A stretch of 5,626 bases of DNA from Synergistes sp. (GTDB taxonomy: Bacteria; Synergistota; Synergistia; Synergistales; Synergistaceae), in the NCBI GenBank assembly GCA_016288355.1, contig JAEEYY010000136.1, forward strand, positions 1 through 5,626, in the 5' to 3' direction. Numbering within the stretch: position 1 is the stretch's first letter; the number at the start of each line of letters is the position of its first letter. The notes below the pieces were generated by a model. It was not told the origin of the DNA, did no database searches, and saw only the letters and a program-made list of their open reading frames with translations. A program made the translations under genes and the position numbers. Positions 1-5,626 of this stretch are shown here, piece after piece.

Positions 1-282
1 ACCAGCCTCCGGAGCGGCAGCCCCTTTCTCTTCTACCGACCCGCCGCCCCTTCTGGCCTTAAAGACCCCGGTGTCCTCGAACAGCACGACGCGCCGCTCC
101 TCCAGGAACGGGAGGGTGCGCGCGAGCGACGCGGCCTCGTCAAAGTCCGCGTCCCGCCCGGAGAAGGCGTTGAAGTTCATGCTTCCTTCCGTATGGAGCG
201 CCGCAAGGAGCTCTTTTTTCTTCTGCTCGCGCAGATAGTCCTCATCGCCGCAGATGAGGTACAGGTTCTTCGTGATCTCCAT
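1..282 (-). CDS. holA: DNA polymerase III delta subunit, N-terminal part (cut by window edge)
   Basis: The delta subunit opens the beta sliding clamp as part of the cytoplasmic clamp-loader complex. Only the first 94 codons are present; the gene runs off the left edge. Translation from the ATG at 282 gives LYLICGDEDYLREQKKK at residues 7-23, matching the usual delta start (a 'LYGEEDYL' type strand and helix). MNFNAFSG (35-42) and TLPFLEERRVVLFEDTGVFK (56-75) follow, which are the 'MN..F.G', 'LPFF.ERR' and 'SG.FK' signatures of clostridial HolA. Residues 76-94 are rich in Gly, Ala, Glu and Arg and look like a low-complexity linker. The ATG lies two bases after the TGA of the upstream phosphodiesterase gene and has no clear Shine-Dalgarno in the preceding 15 bases, so translational coupling is likely. 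An internal ATG at 180 would remove the first conserved strand and is not the start. Identity rests on motif recognition, with no alignment run. Confidence 0.85.
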   Translation of the reverse strand, partial: MEITKNLYLICGDEDYLREQKKKELLAALHTEGSMNFNAFSGRDADFDEAASLARTLPFLEERRVVLFEDTGVFKARRGGGSVEEKGAAAPEAG

Positions 283-284
283 GG

Positions 285-827
285 TCAGGGGGTATAGCTC
301 TGGTATACGTTTCCGTCAAGATCCTTCCACAGGAAGACGCTGCCGTTGAAGGTCATATAGCCGCGGCGGGTCCCCTGTTTCGGAAGGGACACCGAACCCG
401 GGTTCATATAAACATAGCCCTCGTGCTCCTCGAGCGCCGCGACGTGCGTGTGCCCGTGCAGCAGGATGCCGTTTTTCGGGAGCAGGGGTGGGTTTACGGT
501 ATTGTAATGGTGCCCGTGGGTCGCGAACACGGTGCAGTTCTCGAAGGGCAGCACCATGTAGTCGGTCATGAGCTCGAATTTCAGCACCATCTGGTCGACC
601 TCGGCGTCGCAGTTGCCGCGCACGCAGAGGATGTTCTCGGCGAGCGGGTTCAGCATGTCGATGACCTTCACCGGGTCGTAACCTTCGGGCACGCCGTTCC
701 GCGGCCCGTGGTAGAGGATGTCCCCGAGCAGCAGGATCTTGCCTAGCTGCTCGCGTTCGATGGCCTTAAGGAGCTGTTCGCAGCAGGGCGCGACGCCGTG
801 GATGTCGGATGCGATAAGGTATTTCAT
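285..827 (-). CDS. yfcE: YfcE/MJ0936-type metallophosphoesterase
   Basis: This is a 180-residue calcineurin-like phosphoesterase, close to the size of E. coli YfcE (about 184). The family uses two divalent metals to cleave phosphodiesters in vitro; the physiological substrate is not established. The full motif set is present: SDIHG (D8, H10), LLLGDILYHGPRN (D36, H40), RGNCD (N72, D74), THGHHY (H104) and HGHTH (H124-H128). YMNPGSVSLPK (140-150) is the usual closing strand. The start at 827 is chosen because MKYLIASDIHG begins the fold directly, AAGGAAG lies 8 bases upstream, and a good promoter sits just beyond. The open frame continues upstream to 1046, but that part resembles no family and contains the promoter. 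The gene is first in a pair with holA, 2 bases apart, so both are probably transcribed from the promoter at 859-887. It is a soluble protein with no signal peptide. Confidence 0.93.
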   Translation of the reverse strand: MKYLIASDIHGVAPCCEQLLKAIEREQLGKILLLGDILYHGPRNGVPEGYDPVKVIDMLNPLAENILCVRGNCDAEVDQMVLKFELMTDYMVLPFENCTVFATHGHHYNTVNPPLLPKNGILLHGHTHVAALEEHEGYVYMNPGSVSLPKQGTRRGYMTFNGSVFLWKDLDGNVYQSYTP

Positions 828-835
828 GGGAGAGG

Positions 836-842
836 CTTCCTT
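836..842 (-). promoter_or_regulatory. Shine-Dalgarno site of the yfcE-like gene
   Basis: On the minus strand this reads AAGGAAG, 8 bases before the ATG at 827. It settles the start of the phosphodiesterase gene against the longer upstream open frame. Confidence 0.8.
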
Positions 843-858
843 TTTTTCCGTTTTTGTA

Positions 859-887
859 AGTATACCACCTGCGGGCGGATTTGTCTT
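859..887 (-). promoter_or_regulatory. Sigma-A type promoter for the yfcE-holA pair
   Basis: On the minus strand the -35 box is AAGACA (887-882, four of six matches to TTGACA). A 17-base spacer follows, then the -10 box TATACT (864-859, five of six matches to TATAAT). The three bases before the -10 are TGG, giving an extended -10 motif (TGnTATACT). Transcription would start near 852, leaving a leader of about 25 bases that contains the AAGGAAG ribosome site. Spacing, extended -10 and placement all agree; it has not been tested. Confidence 0.7.
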
Positions 888-897
888 TGCTTTCCTT

Positions 898-948
898 CGG
901 CCGGCCGGTCCGCGTTCCTGTCCCGGGCAGCCGCGGCGGGACAACGCG
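898..948. repeat. GC-rich palindrome and long inverted repeat in the divergent spacer
   Basis: A perfect 10-base palindrome, CGGCCGGCCG, lies at 898-907. Right after it is an imperfect inverted repeat. CGCGT (911-915) pairs with ACGCG (944-948), and TGTCCCG (919-925) pairs with CGGGACA (937-943). Three bases (916-918) bulge on one side and the loop is 11 bases. The structure begins 11 bases upstream of the -35 box of the yfcE-holA promoter and about 115 bases upstream of the acyltransferase start. No T-run follows on either strand, so it is not an intrinsic terminator. It could be a regulator site or a leader hairpin. The rest of the spacer (949-1051) shows nothing I can name. Confidence 0.55.
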
Positions 949-1051
949 CTGCGAGAAAGGGCGCTTCGATCTTTTATCTTTCTATTTTGCCCGTTCTGTG
1001 GCACAATAAGGAAAGACCGGACCGGAAGCTGCCGGCAATTCCACATATACC

Positions 1052-1058
1052 GGGGGGG
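1052..1058 (+). promoter_or_regulatory. G-run ribosome binding site of the acyltransferase gene
   Basis: Seven G residues end 4 bases before the ATG at 1063. A run of G can pair with the CCUCC end of 16S rRNA through G-U wobble, and the 5' half of the run gives ordinary spacing. It is the only purine-rich site near a start that fits the protein fold, so it decides the start. A similar six-G site precedes tctB at the other end of the window. Confidence 0.6.
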
Positions 1059-1062
1059 TATT

Positions 1063-2226
1063 ATGGCTGAAAAGACTTTGGCTTTGGAAAAAAGCGAAAC
1101 CGAAACATCAGCTCGGAAAGATTCTTTAGATCACCGGATCCGGCTGCTGTACGCGATCGGGATCTGCATGGTCGTGCTCGCCCACTGCAGAGGCGGCGGC
1201 ATCGTGCTGCTGTTCGACTGGTTTCCGTACGGCGGGCTGCACGTGGCGCTGTTCATGTTCTGCTCCGGCTATCTGTATAAGGATTCCGCGGAAGAAAACG
1301 CGGTCGGCTTTATTCTCGGGACGCTGAGGCGCCTGATCCTCCCGCTGTATGTTTATAACCTTGCCTATGGCCTTATCGCGCAGCTTCTGCATCGCTTCGG
1401 ATTTCAGATGGGCGGCGCGTTCACTCTCCATAATCTTCTTGTTGCGCCTCTCATCGACGGGCATCAGTTTGTCTGGAACATGGCAGGCTGGTTCGTCGTC
1501 CCGCTGTTTATGGCGCAGGTGTTTACCGTTCTTTTCCGGAAAACCCTTCGCCTCTTCCTGAAAAAAACGCCGGAGTACCTTTGCGCGGCGGCGTGCGTCG
1601 TACTCGGGATCATCGGAAACCAGCTCGCCATAAAGGGATATAACCATGGCTGGATGCTGGCGGCGGTCCGCCTGCTTCATCTTCTCCCGTTTTTCGGATT
1701 CGGGGTGTTTTACCGGCATGTGCTGGAACCCGTCACGAAGAAGATCCCGGGCTGGATGGTCTTTTCCGCGATCCTTGCCGCCAAGCTGCTGATCGTGCTT
1801 CGCCTCGGCAGAATGCCCGACTATACGTCCAGCTGGTGCAGCGATTTCATCGACGGCCCTGTGATGCCGATCGTGACCGGCGCGCTGGGGATCACGTTTT
1901 ACATGAGGGCGGCGTCGATACTGGAACCGGTCGCGAAGAGGAGCAGGACCGTGGATCTGCTCGCCGGCAGCACGTATTCCATTATGATGAATCATCTTCT
2001 TGGTATTCTGCTGGTGAGATCCGTGTTTGCGGGTATCAGCCGATTTACTCCCCTCTTCCCGGATTTTGACTGGTCTGCCTTCCATGCGGATATCTGGTGG
2101 TATTATCTGCCCCGGGGGTCGTCGTACACGCTCATTCTTTACGTTCTTGGCGGTATTCTCTTCTCGGTCCTGGTACAGAAGATGTTAACGCGCGCATCCT
2201 CTGCGGTGCGGGCGCGGCGCGCGTAA
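1063..2226 (+). CDS. Acyltransferase 3 family integral membrane protein
   Basis: A 387-residue protein of the Acyl_transf_3 (PF01757-like) type, which moves acyl groups across or within the cytoplasmic membrane onto cell-surface sugars such as peptidoglycan, exopolysaccharide or teichoic acid. The acceptor cannot be inferred here. Residues 1-24 are a charged cytoplasmic tail. RIRLLYAIGICMVVLAHC (25-42) is the typical first helix ending in the key His (H41). LFMFCSGYLYK (63-73) is the family's second signature. About ten hydrophobic segments follow (roughly 88-110, 141-157, 171-190, 200-220, 230-248, 264-285, 305-325 and 353-375 after the first two). STYSIMMNH (303-311) matches the late 'S.YSIYL.H' helix. 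The tail is Arg-rich (RARRA). The open frame extends upstream to 718, but that part is antisense to the phosphodiesterase gene. The gene stands alone and diverges from yfcE-holA, with no clear promoter; its terminator is at 2337-2385. Confidence 0.85.
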   Translation: MAEKTLALEKSETETSARKDSLDHRIRLLYAIGICMVVLAHCRGGGIVLLFDWFPYGGLHVALFMFCSGYLYKDSAEENAVGFILGTLRRLILPLYVYNLAYGLIAQLLHRFGFQMGGAFTLHNLLVAPLIDGHQFVWNMAGWFVVPLFMAQVFTVLFRKTLRLFLKKTPEYLCAAACVVLGIIGNQLAIKGYNHGWMLAAVRLLHLLPFFGFGVFYRHVLEPVTKKIPGWMVFSAILAAKLLIVLRLGRMPDYTSSWCSDFIDGPVMPIVTGALGITFYMRAASILEPVAKRSRTVDLLAGSTYSIMMNHLLGILLVRSVFAGISRFTPLFPDFDWSAFHADIWWYYLPRGSSYTLILYVLGGILFSVLVQKMLTRASSAVRARRA

Positions 2227-2292
2227 CACGGAAAAGCCGCCCTGTTGTGGTTAGGTACTCTGCGATTATAACAGAAAGAAGTGCCACACAAT

Positions 2293-2327
2293 AATCGGTA
2301 TTTCAAGTGGTCTTTAAGAGACCGATT
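2293..2327. repeat. Dyad with two competing pairings in the convergent spacer
   Basis: AATCGGT (2293-2299) is the exact complement of ACCGATT (2321-2327), a 7-base stem with a 21-base loop. Inside the loop, GGTCT (2309-2313) can instead pair with AGACC (2319-2323), so the two stems share bases 2321-2323 and exclude each other. No T-run follows on either strand. It lies 9 bases before the terminator stem and is of unknown role. Upstream of it, 2227-2292 shows only short, weak complementarities. Confidence 0.5.
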
Positions 2328-2336
2328 ACATACGAT

Positions 2337-2385
2337 AAAGAAGGATCTTGGGCTTTGATTACCCTCGATCCTTCTTTGTTTTTTT
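2337..2385 (+). terminator. Rho-independent terminator of the acyltransferase gene
   Basis: AAAGAAGGATC (2337-2347) is the perfect complement of GATCCTTCTTT (2367-2377), an 11-bp stem. GGG (2350-2352) and CCC (2362-2364) can extend it past a two-base internal mismatch. The stem is followed by G and then seven T (2379-2385), so it works for plus-strand transcripts. In the minus direction the stem is followed by ATCGTATG, a poor U-tract. It may therefore only weakly stop the opposing tct operon. It ends 111 bases after the acyltransferase start of the spacer, at 2226, an ordinary distance for a 3' untranslated region. Confidence 0.9.
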
Positions 2386-2396
2386 GACTATACTAT

Positions 2397-2415
2397 TTCA
2401 CAACCTCGCTGTGAA
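2397..2415 (-). repeat. Short hairpin just after the amidohydrolase stop
   Basis: TTCACA (2397-2402) and TGTGAA (2410-2415) form a 6-bp stem with a 7-base loop, 13 bases downstream of the amidohydrolase stop codon on the minus strand. An overlapping alternative pairs AATGC (2414-2418) with GCATT (2425-2429). Neither is followed by a T-run, so a terminator role is doubtful. It may protect the 3' end of the operon mRNA. Confidence 0.4.
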
Positions 2416-2428
2416 TGCAACAAGGCAT

Positions 2429-3580
2429 TTATTGAAGGTGGTATAACCTCTTTGCGTTTTCGCTCAAAATCATTCTAGCACTTTTCTCAGCCTGTTTTTT
2501 TGAAATCAGATTCATGTCCACCAGATTGTCCATTATTCTGGCAAGACAAGTCTTCGCTACTTTTGCACCCATCCAAGCCGTTTCATTATACCAATGCTGT
2601 CCGGTTCCTAACATAATTTTATCATGGGGCGCAGTAGCAATCACATCCTCAAAAATCGATGTAATTGATAACGACCACCAAGGCAACGAATGACTCATAT
2701 CCATATATACATTAGGCAGATTGAAGACCATAATGCCTAAATTTCTTACAAAAGGGTATCCCGTATGAAGGAGAACAAATTTTGTCTTTTCGTATTTTGG
2801 ATTCTGGATGAATGGCACCATAAGAATCGGATCGTGTTCATATACAGCAGTATATTTTCCCAAACCGGTACTGCCAGTATGCAGATGAATCGGAATGTCC
2901 AGATCACCGCACAGTGTCAATATATCCGAAAAAACAGACATATAGACTTTTCTAGTGGCATCCTTGTCGCCTTCTTTGGCTTTTTGAAAAGCACTTCTTG
3001 CCTCTTGTGGATTCACTTCAGTAAGGTCAAAGCCATAATGCTCTCCAACATGACCTTTTAACCCAACAAAACCTTTCGCAACGGCTTCCCGAATCTTCTC
3101 CAGGGTTTTATCATGCACATCGTCGTAAGTAGCCTCTGATTCTATGAGAGAAAACAGAGGTTTTTCATACTGATAAAGCCGAAGTGTAGTACAAGGGAAA
3201 CACAGAGTTTCCTTTGCGCCCATAGGGAGATCGCTGTCCAGTACAGTTCCGATTATATGCTCTTCAGCATACATATCCCGAATATATTTTTGCAGTAATT
3301 CCGGTGTGGATGTAGCCTTTTTCCTGGCTTCAAGAACTGCATCAAGAGTAGGATCGCAGTTAAAGAACTGGCTCATATAGTTAATCAGTGTCAGAACAAC
3401 ACCCTGATTTACGATATGATCCTGTTCTCCATTCGGCATTGTTTTCTGTCCGTTTACAATTGGCTTTTTTCCGCAAAAATAGTTGGTCAGAAATTCTTCT
3501 TTCGTAACACTTGTTTTGTCTGTATAAACATAGTGTGTATGATTATCAAAAAATTCTTCCTGAGAAAAGTCAAATATCAT
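2429..3580 (-). CDS. Amidohydrolase (Amidohydrolase_2, FluG N-terminal-like), last gene of tct operon
   Basis: A 383-residue cytoplasmic TIM-barrel hydrolase of the amidohydrolase superfamily. Barrel landmarks occur in order: DNHTH (H14, H16) on strand 1; FFNCDPTLDAVLEAR (72-86) and GFVGLKGH (K175), as in FluG-like and glutamine-synthetase-associated members; IHLHTG (H232, H234); FVLLHTGYPF (H272); YMDMSH (D294); then KIMLGTGQHW (321-330) and ETAWMGAK (333-340). The last motif normally reads GSD or GTD and supplies the metal/catalytic Asp. Here residue 327 is Gly. Relatives hydrolyse C-N bonds or decarboxylate small acids; the substrate here is unknown. The ATG at 3580 has AAAGGA 7 bases upstream. 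The gene begins 27 bases after the tctA stop and shares its AT-richer composition, so it is co-transcribed and probably acts on the imported compound. No signal peptide is seen. Family assignment is firm; the subfamily is tentative. Confidence 0.85.
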   Translation of the reverse strand: MIFDFSQEEFFDNHTHYVYTDKTSVTKEEFLTNYFCGKKPIVNGQKTMPNGEQDHIVNQGVVLTLINYMSQFFNCDPTLDAVLEARKKATSTPELLQKYIRDMYAEEHIIGTVLDSDLPMGAKETLCFPCTTLRLYQYEKPLFSLIESEATYDDVHDKTLEKIREAVAKGFVGLKGHVGEHYGFDLTEVNPQEARSAFQKAKEGDKDATRKVYMSVFSDILTLCGDLDIPIHLHTGSTGLGKYTAVYEHDPILMVPFIQNPKYEKTKFVLLHTGYPFVRNLGIMVFNLPNVYMDMSHSLPWWSLSITSIFEDVIATAPHDKIMLGTGQHWYNETAWMGAKVAKTCLARIMDNLVDMNLISKKQAEKSARMILSENAKRLYHLQ

Positions 3581-3607
3581 AAATTATTCCTTTCACGAAC
3601 CCGATAT

Positions 3608-5131
3608 CTAAACTGTTTTGTTATCATTTTCATTTCGAGTCTTGTTCCTGATTCTTTTTACTGCCGGTTTAATAAATGGAATAAGCAGGCAAGCACCAGT
3701 AATAAGTATCAGTACAATATTGATTCCTCCTTCGAAAAATACAGAAACATCTCCTCTCGATAGCTGTATACTTCGCCTAAAGTTTAATTCTACTAAATCG
3801 CCAAGAACAAAGCCTAATACTACTGCTGGTGCGGAGAAGCCTGCTACATTCAGGATGTATCCCAAAACAGAAGCTAATAGCAACATCCAGACAGATGCCA
3901 TAGTATTTGTTGTAGAATAAGCTCCGACCACACCAAGAGCAATGATAGCTACAGCAAGATTTACCTTATTCATACCAGTAATCAAGACAAACGGTTTCAT
4001 CAGTAATAGCCCAAGAACCAGCAGAATAATTTGAGCCACAAACATGCTCGCCATAAGTTTATAAGGAATCTGAGGATTGTTTACAAACAGCATCGGTCCT
4101 GTTGTAATTCCTGCCATAGCAAAACCTGACATTAGAATTGCAGTGGAATTGGATCCTGGAATTCCAAGTGCCAGCAACGGGATAAGCGCACCAGCCGGAA
4201 CTCCATTATTTGCAGATTCAGGAGCTGCCACTCCGCGGACATCGCCCGTTCCAAATGTTTCCTGTCCATTCTTGCAAAATATCTTCGCCTGTGAATAACC
4301 TACCCAACTAGCTATCGTTGCTCCTGCTCCAGGAAGTGCTCCTATCACACATCCTAAAGCGCCCATTATCACAACCAAAGGAGTCAATGATCTCAATTCC
4401 TTCGTGGTCGGATAGGTCATCTTAACCTTTGCCGTCTCTCCCTTAAACATCTTTCCTGTAACAATCCCCCGTGTTGTAGAAGACATGGCAAACAGGCCAA
4501 CCATTACTGGAACAAGTTCAAGACCATAATACAGAATATCAAGGCCAAAAGTAAAACGCAGATGACCGGTGAAACCATCTGCTCCGACACACGAAAGCAG
4601 GAGGCCAATGCACGCAGAGATAATTCCCTTTAGTGGATTATCGCCGGAGACACTGCCAACAACAGACAAGCCCATGATTGCAAGCCAAAAGTACTGAGTA
4701 GGGCCAAATCGAAGGGCAAACCGAGCAAGCGGAATTGTCGAAGCCGCCATAATAAGTACACTGACCAGCCCTCCTATACCTCCAGCATACAGGCTGATAA
4801 GCAATGCCTTTCCACCCATACCTTTCTCATTGAGCTTATAACCGTCAAGCGTTGTTGCTGCAGCTGCGCCTGTGCCGGGTGTATTAATAAGAATGGCAGG
4901 AATTGAACCTCCATACTCAGCTCCCACATAAACCGCCGCGAGCATTGGAAGAGAGAATAACGGGCTCATTCCATAGGTTAACGGCAAAATCAGTGCCATA
5001 GCGATTGAAGCTGAGATACCTGGCGTTGCGCCTCCAATAATTCCCCATACCACGCCAAAAGCAATGTAGAGTAAAGATTTTGGGGCGATCGATTCCAGAA
5101 CGCCGCTTATAAAAAATTGAACTATTTCCAT
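3608..5131 (-). CDS. tctA: Tripartite tricarboxylate transporter large membrane subunit TctA
   Basis: A 507-residue integral membrane protein of the TctA family (PF01970 type), the large permease of TctABC secondary transporters. These take up citrate-like or other organic anions with a separate solute-binding protein, TctC. Signatures are clear: GGATPGIS (33-40) followed by AMALILPLTYG (44-54); VYVGAEYGGSIPAILINTPG (67-86); and, in the second half, LPGAGATIASWVGY (266-279) and APESANNGVPAGALIPLLAL (303-322), followed by GIPGSNSTA (323-331). The PG-containing loops in both halves reflect the family's internal duplication. Around 10-12 hydrophobic helices are visible and the tail is basic and polar (RIRNKTRNENDNK). 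Length is typical (about 500). I place the start at the ATG at 5131; a GTG at 5140 lies inside the ribosome site. The stop is TAG. It sits between tctB and the amidohydrolase gene. Confidence 0.95.
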   Translation of the reverse strand: MEIVQFFISGVLESIAPKSLLYIAFGVVWGIIGGATPGISASIAMALILPLTYGMSPLFSLPMLAAVYVGAEYGGSIPAILINTPGTGAAAATTLDGYKLNEKGMGGKALLISLYAGGIGGLVSVLIMAASTIPLARFALRFGPTQYFWLAIMGLSVVGSVSGDNPLKGIISACIGLLLSCVGADGFTGHLRFTFGLDILYYGLELVPVMVGLFAMSSTTRGIVTGKMFKGETAKVKMTYPTTKELRSLTPLVVIMGALGCVIGALPGAGATIASWVGYSQAKIFCKNGQETFGTGDVRGVAAPESANNGVPAGALIPLLALGIPGSNSTAILMSGFAMAGITTGPMLFVNNPQIPYKLMASMFVAQIILLVLGLLLMKPFVLITGMNKVNLAVAIIALGVVGAYSTTNTMASVWMLLLASVLGYILNVAGFSAPAVVLGFVLGDLVELNFRRSIQLSRGDVSVFFEGGINIVLILITGACLLIPFIKPAVKRIRNKTRNENDNKTV

Positions 5132-5139
5132 TATCTTCA

Positions 5140-5145
5140 CTCCTT
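5140..5145 (-). promoter_or_regulatory. Shine-Dalgarno site of tctA, overlapping the tctB stop
   Basis: AAGGAG on the minus strand, 8 bases before the ATG at 5131. Its first two bases belong to the TAA stop of tctB (5146-5144), so the two genes are closely coupled. The site includes the G of the alternative GTG start at 5140, which makes that GTG unlikely as the initiation codon. Confidence 0.8.
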
Positions 5146-5608
5146 AATGAATAAGTGTTGGTAAAAGGATATGCAGAAGCTTCGCAAAGAACAGATACAT
5201 GAATAAAGAGAAAGCGGAGCTAAAAATCAGCGCATGCACAATTCTTTCTTTCAATCCCCATCGCTTTTCAAAATACATGACAAATATAAAAACGAAAAGG
5301 AAGTTGCTGATAATAAAGCCGAACACCTGCCATGTCAACACATAGAACAAAACATCGCCTGCAACAACAGCAAGTGCAATATATCCATCTCTCGATGCTT
5401 TTTCCTCTTCTTTTGGTTTTGCCGTCACGAAAAGCAGAATGGATGCTATTGCAATCACAATGGCAATGAACTGTGGGAAAAGTCCCGAACCGATCTTATC
5501 CATCAAAGAAGCTGGAAAACTACTTGCGGTAATAAAGACCCATACGGCCAGTATAAAAGTGCAGATTGCGCATACTCGATCTTTACAAAAGAACTTATTG
5601 AGATCCAT
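5144..5608 (-). CDS. tctB: Tripartite tricarboxylate transporter small membrane subunit TctB
   Basis: A 154-residue protein of the TctB family (PF07331 type), the small, poorly conserved membrane subunit that partners TctA. It shows the expected layout: a short basic N-terminus; a first helix at about 12-29; the conserved loop KIGSGLFPQFIA (38-49, the 'G.G.FP' motif) leading into helix 2 (about 44-63); a charged cytoplasmic loop, KPKEEEKASRD (64-74); and hydrophobic segments at about 76-94, 96-113 and 124-150. Length is typical. The ATG at 5608 is preceded by six G (5620-5615) at a 6-base spacing. The stop overlaps the tctA ribosome site. It is the first gene of the operon inside the window; TctC or the promoter may lie beyond the right edge, since only 18 bases remain upstream. 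Confidence 0.92.
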   Translation of the reverse strand: MDLNKFFCKDRVCAICTFILAVWVFITASSFPASLMDKIGSGLFPQFIAIVIAIASILLFVTAKPKEEEKASRDGYIALAVVAGDVLFYVLTWQVFGFIISNFLFVFIFVMYFEKRWGLKERIVHALIFSSAFSLFMYLFFAKLLHILLPTLIH

Positions 5609-5614
5609 TACTTT

Positions 5615-5620
5615 CCCCCC
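5615..5620 (-). promoter_or_regulatory. G-run ribosome binding site of tctB
   Basis: Six G on the minus strand followed by AAAGTA and the ATG at 5608. It resembles the G-run before the acyltransferase gene. It supports the assigned tctB start. Confidence 0.65.
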
Positions 5621-5626
5621 GTTTCT

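Noticed and set aside
423..746. Plus-strand open frame opposite the phosphodiesterase gene
   Set aside because: It is antisense to a gene with a complete set of metallophosphoesterase motifs; the product is rich in Val, His and Asp with no recognisable fold.
828..1046. N-terminal extension of the phosphodiesterase (start at 1046)
   Set aside because: The added 73 residues resemble no domain and the region contains the promoter and ribosome site for the start at 827.
718..1062. N-terminal extension of the acyltransferase frame (start at 718)
   Set aside because: It overlaps the phosphodiesterase gene in antisense, and the family fold begins just after the ATG at 1063.
1126..2085. Long minus-strand open frame (319 codons) opposite the acyltransferase gene
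   Set aside because: Its translation is rich in Arg, His, Gln and Asp without any fold signature, as expected of a shadow frame in GC-rich DNA. The plus strand encodes a clear membrane protein there.
2242..2288. tRNA-like fragment (GTGGTTAGGTACTCTG with a small TCTG/CAGA hairpin)
   Set aside because: No acceptor stem, no T-arm and no proper seven-base anticodon loop with T33; the resemblance is superficial.
2397..2415. CRP-like binding site
   Set aside because: The half sites are in the wrong order (TCACA then TGTGA), and it sits downstream of the operon, not at a promoter.
5132..5140. GTG start for tctA at 5140
   Set aside because: This GTG overlaps its own AAGGAG site; the ATG at 5131 has ideal 8-base spacing.
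1..5626. CRISPR arrays, insertion sequences, integrases or rRNA
   Set aside because: No regularly spaced repeats, transposase or integrase motifs, or rRNA signatures were seen on either strand.

Overview
The window looks like a piece of a Clostridia-type (Bacillota) chromosome, possibly from a gut or rumen commensal. The evidence is a partial holA of clostridial character, purine-rich Shine-Dalgarno sites (AAGGA and G-run types), compact gene spacing and an intrinsic terminator. No rRNA or other marker is present, so the taxonomic call is an inference.

There are two compositional halves. Positions 1 to about 2226 are GC-rich (42 of 60 bases are G or C in 1141-1200). They hold, on the minus strand, the 5' part of holA (DNA polymerase III delta subunit) preceded two bases away by a YfcE-type phosphodiesterase gene. 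A separate plus-strand gene encodes a membrane acyltransferase of the Acyltransferase 3 family. The two transcription directions diverge from a 235-base spacer (828-1062), which contains a good promoter for the yfcE-holA pair and a strong GC-rich inverted repeat. I find no convincing promoter for the acyltransferase.

Positions 2227-2428 are a convergent, gene-free spacer. It holds a strong rho-independent terminator for the acyltransferase and two smaller dyads. Composition drops here (30 of 60 in 3301-3360 and in 4321-4380; 16 of 60 in 3541-3600).

Positions 2429-5608 are a minus-strand operon read from right to left: tctB, then tctA (the small and large membrane subunits of a tripartite tricarboxylate transporter), then an amidohydrolase related to the FluG N-terminal / Amidohydrolase_2 group. 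The solute-binding subunit TctC is not in the window and may lie beyond the right edge. The likely logic is uptake of an organic anion by TctABC and its hydrolysis or decarboxylation in the cytoplasm by the amidohydrolase. The substrate cannot be read from the sequence. The most unusual detail is that the amidohydrolase has Gly where the family's late metal/catalytic Asp is expected (GTGQH instead of a GSD/GTD motif).
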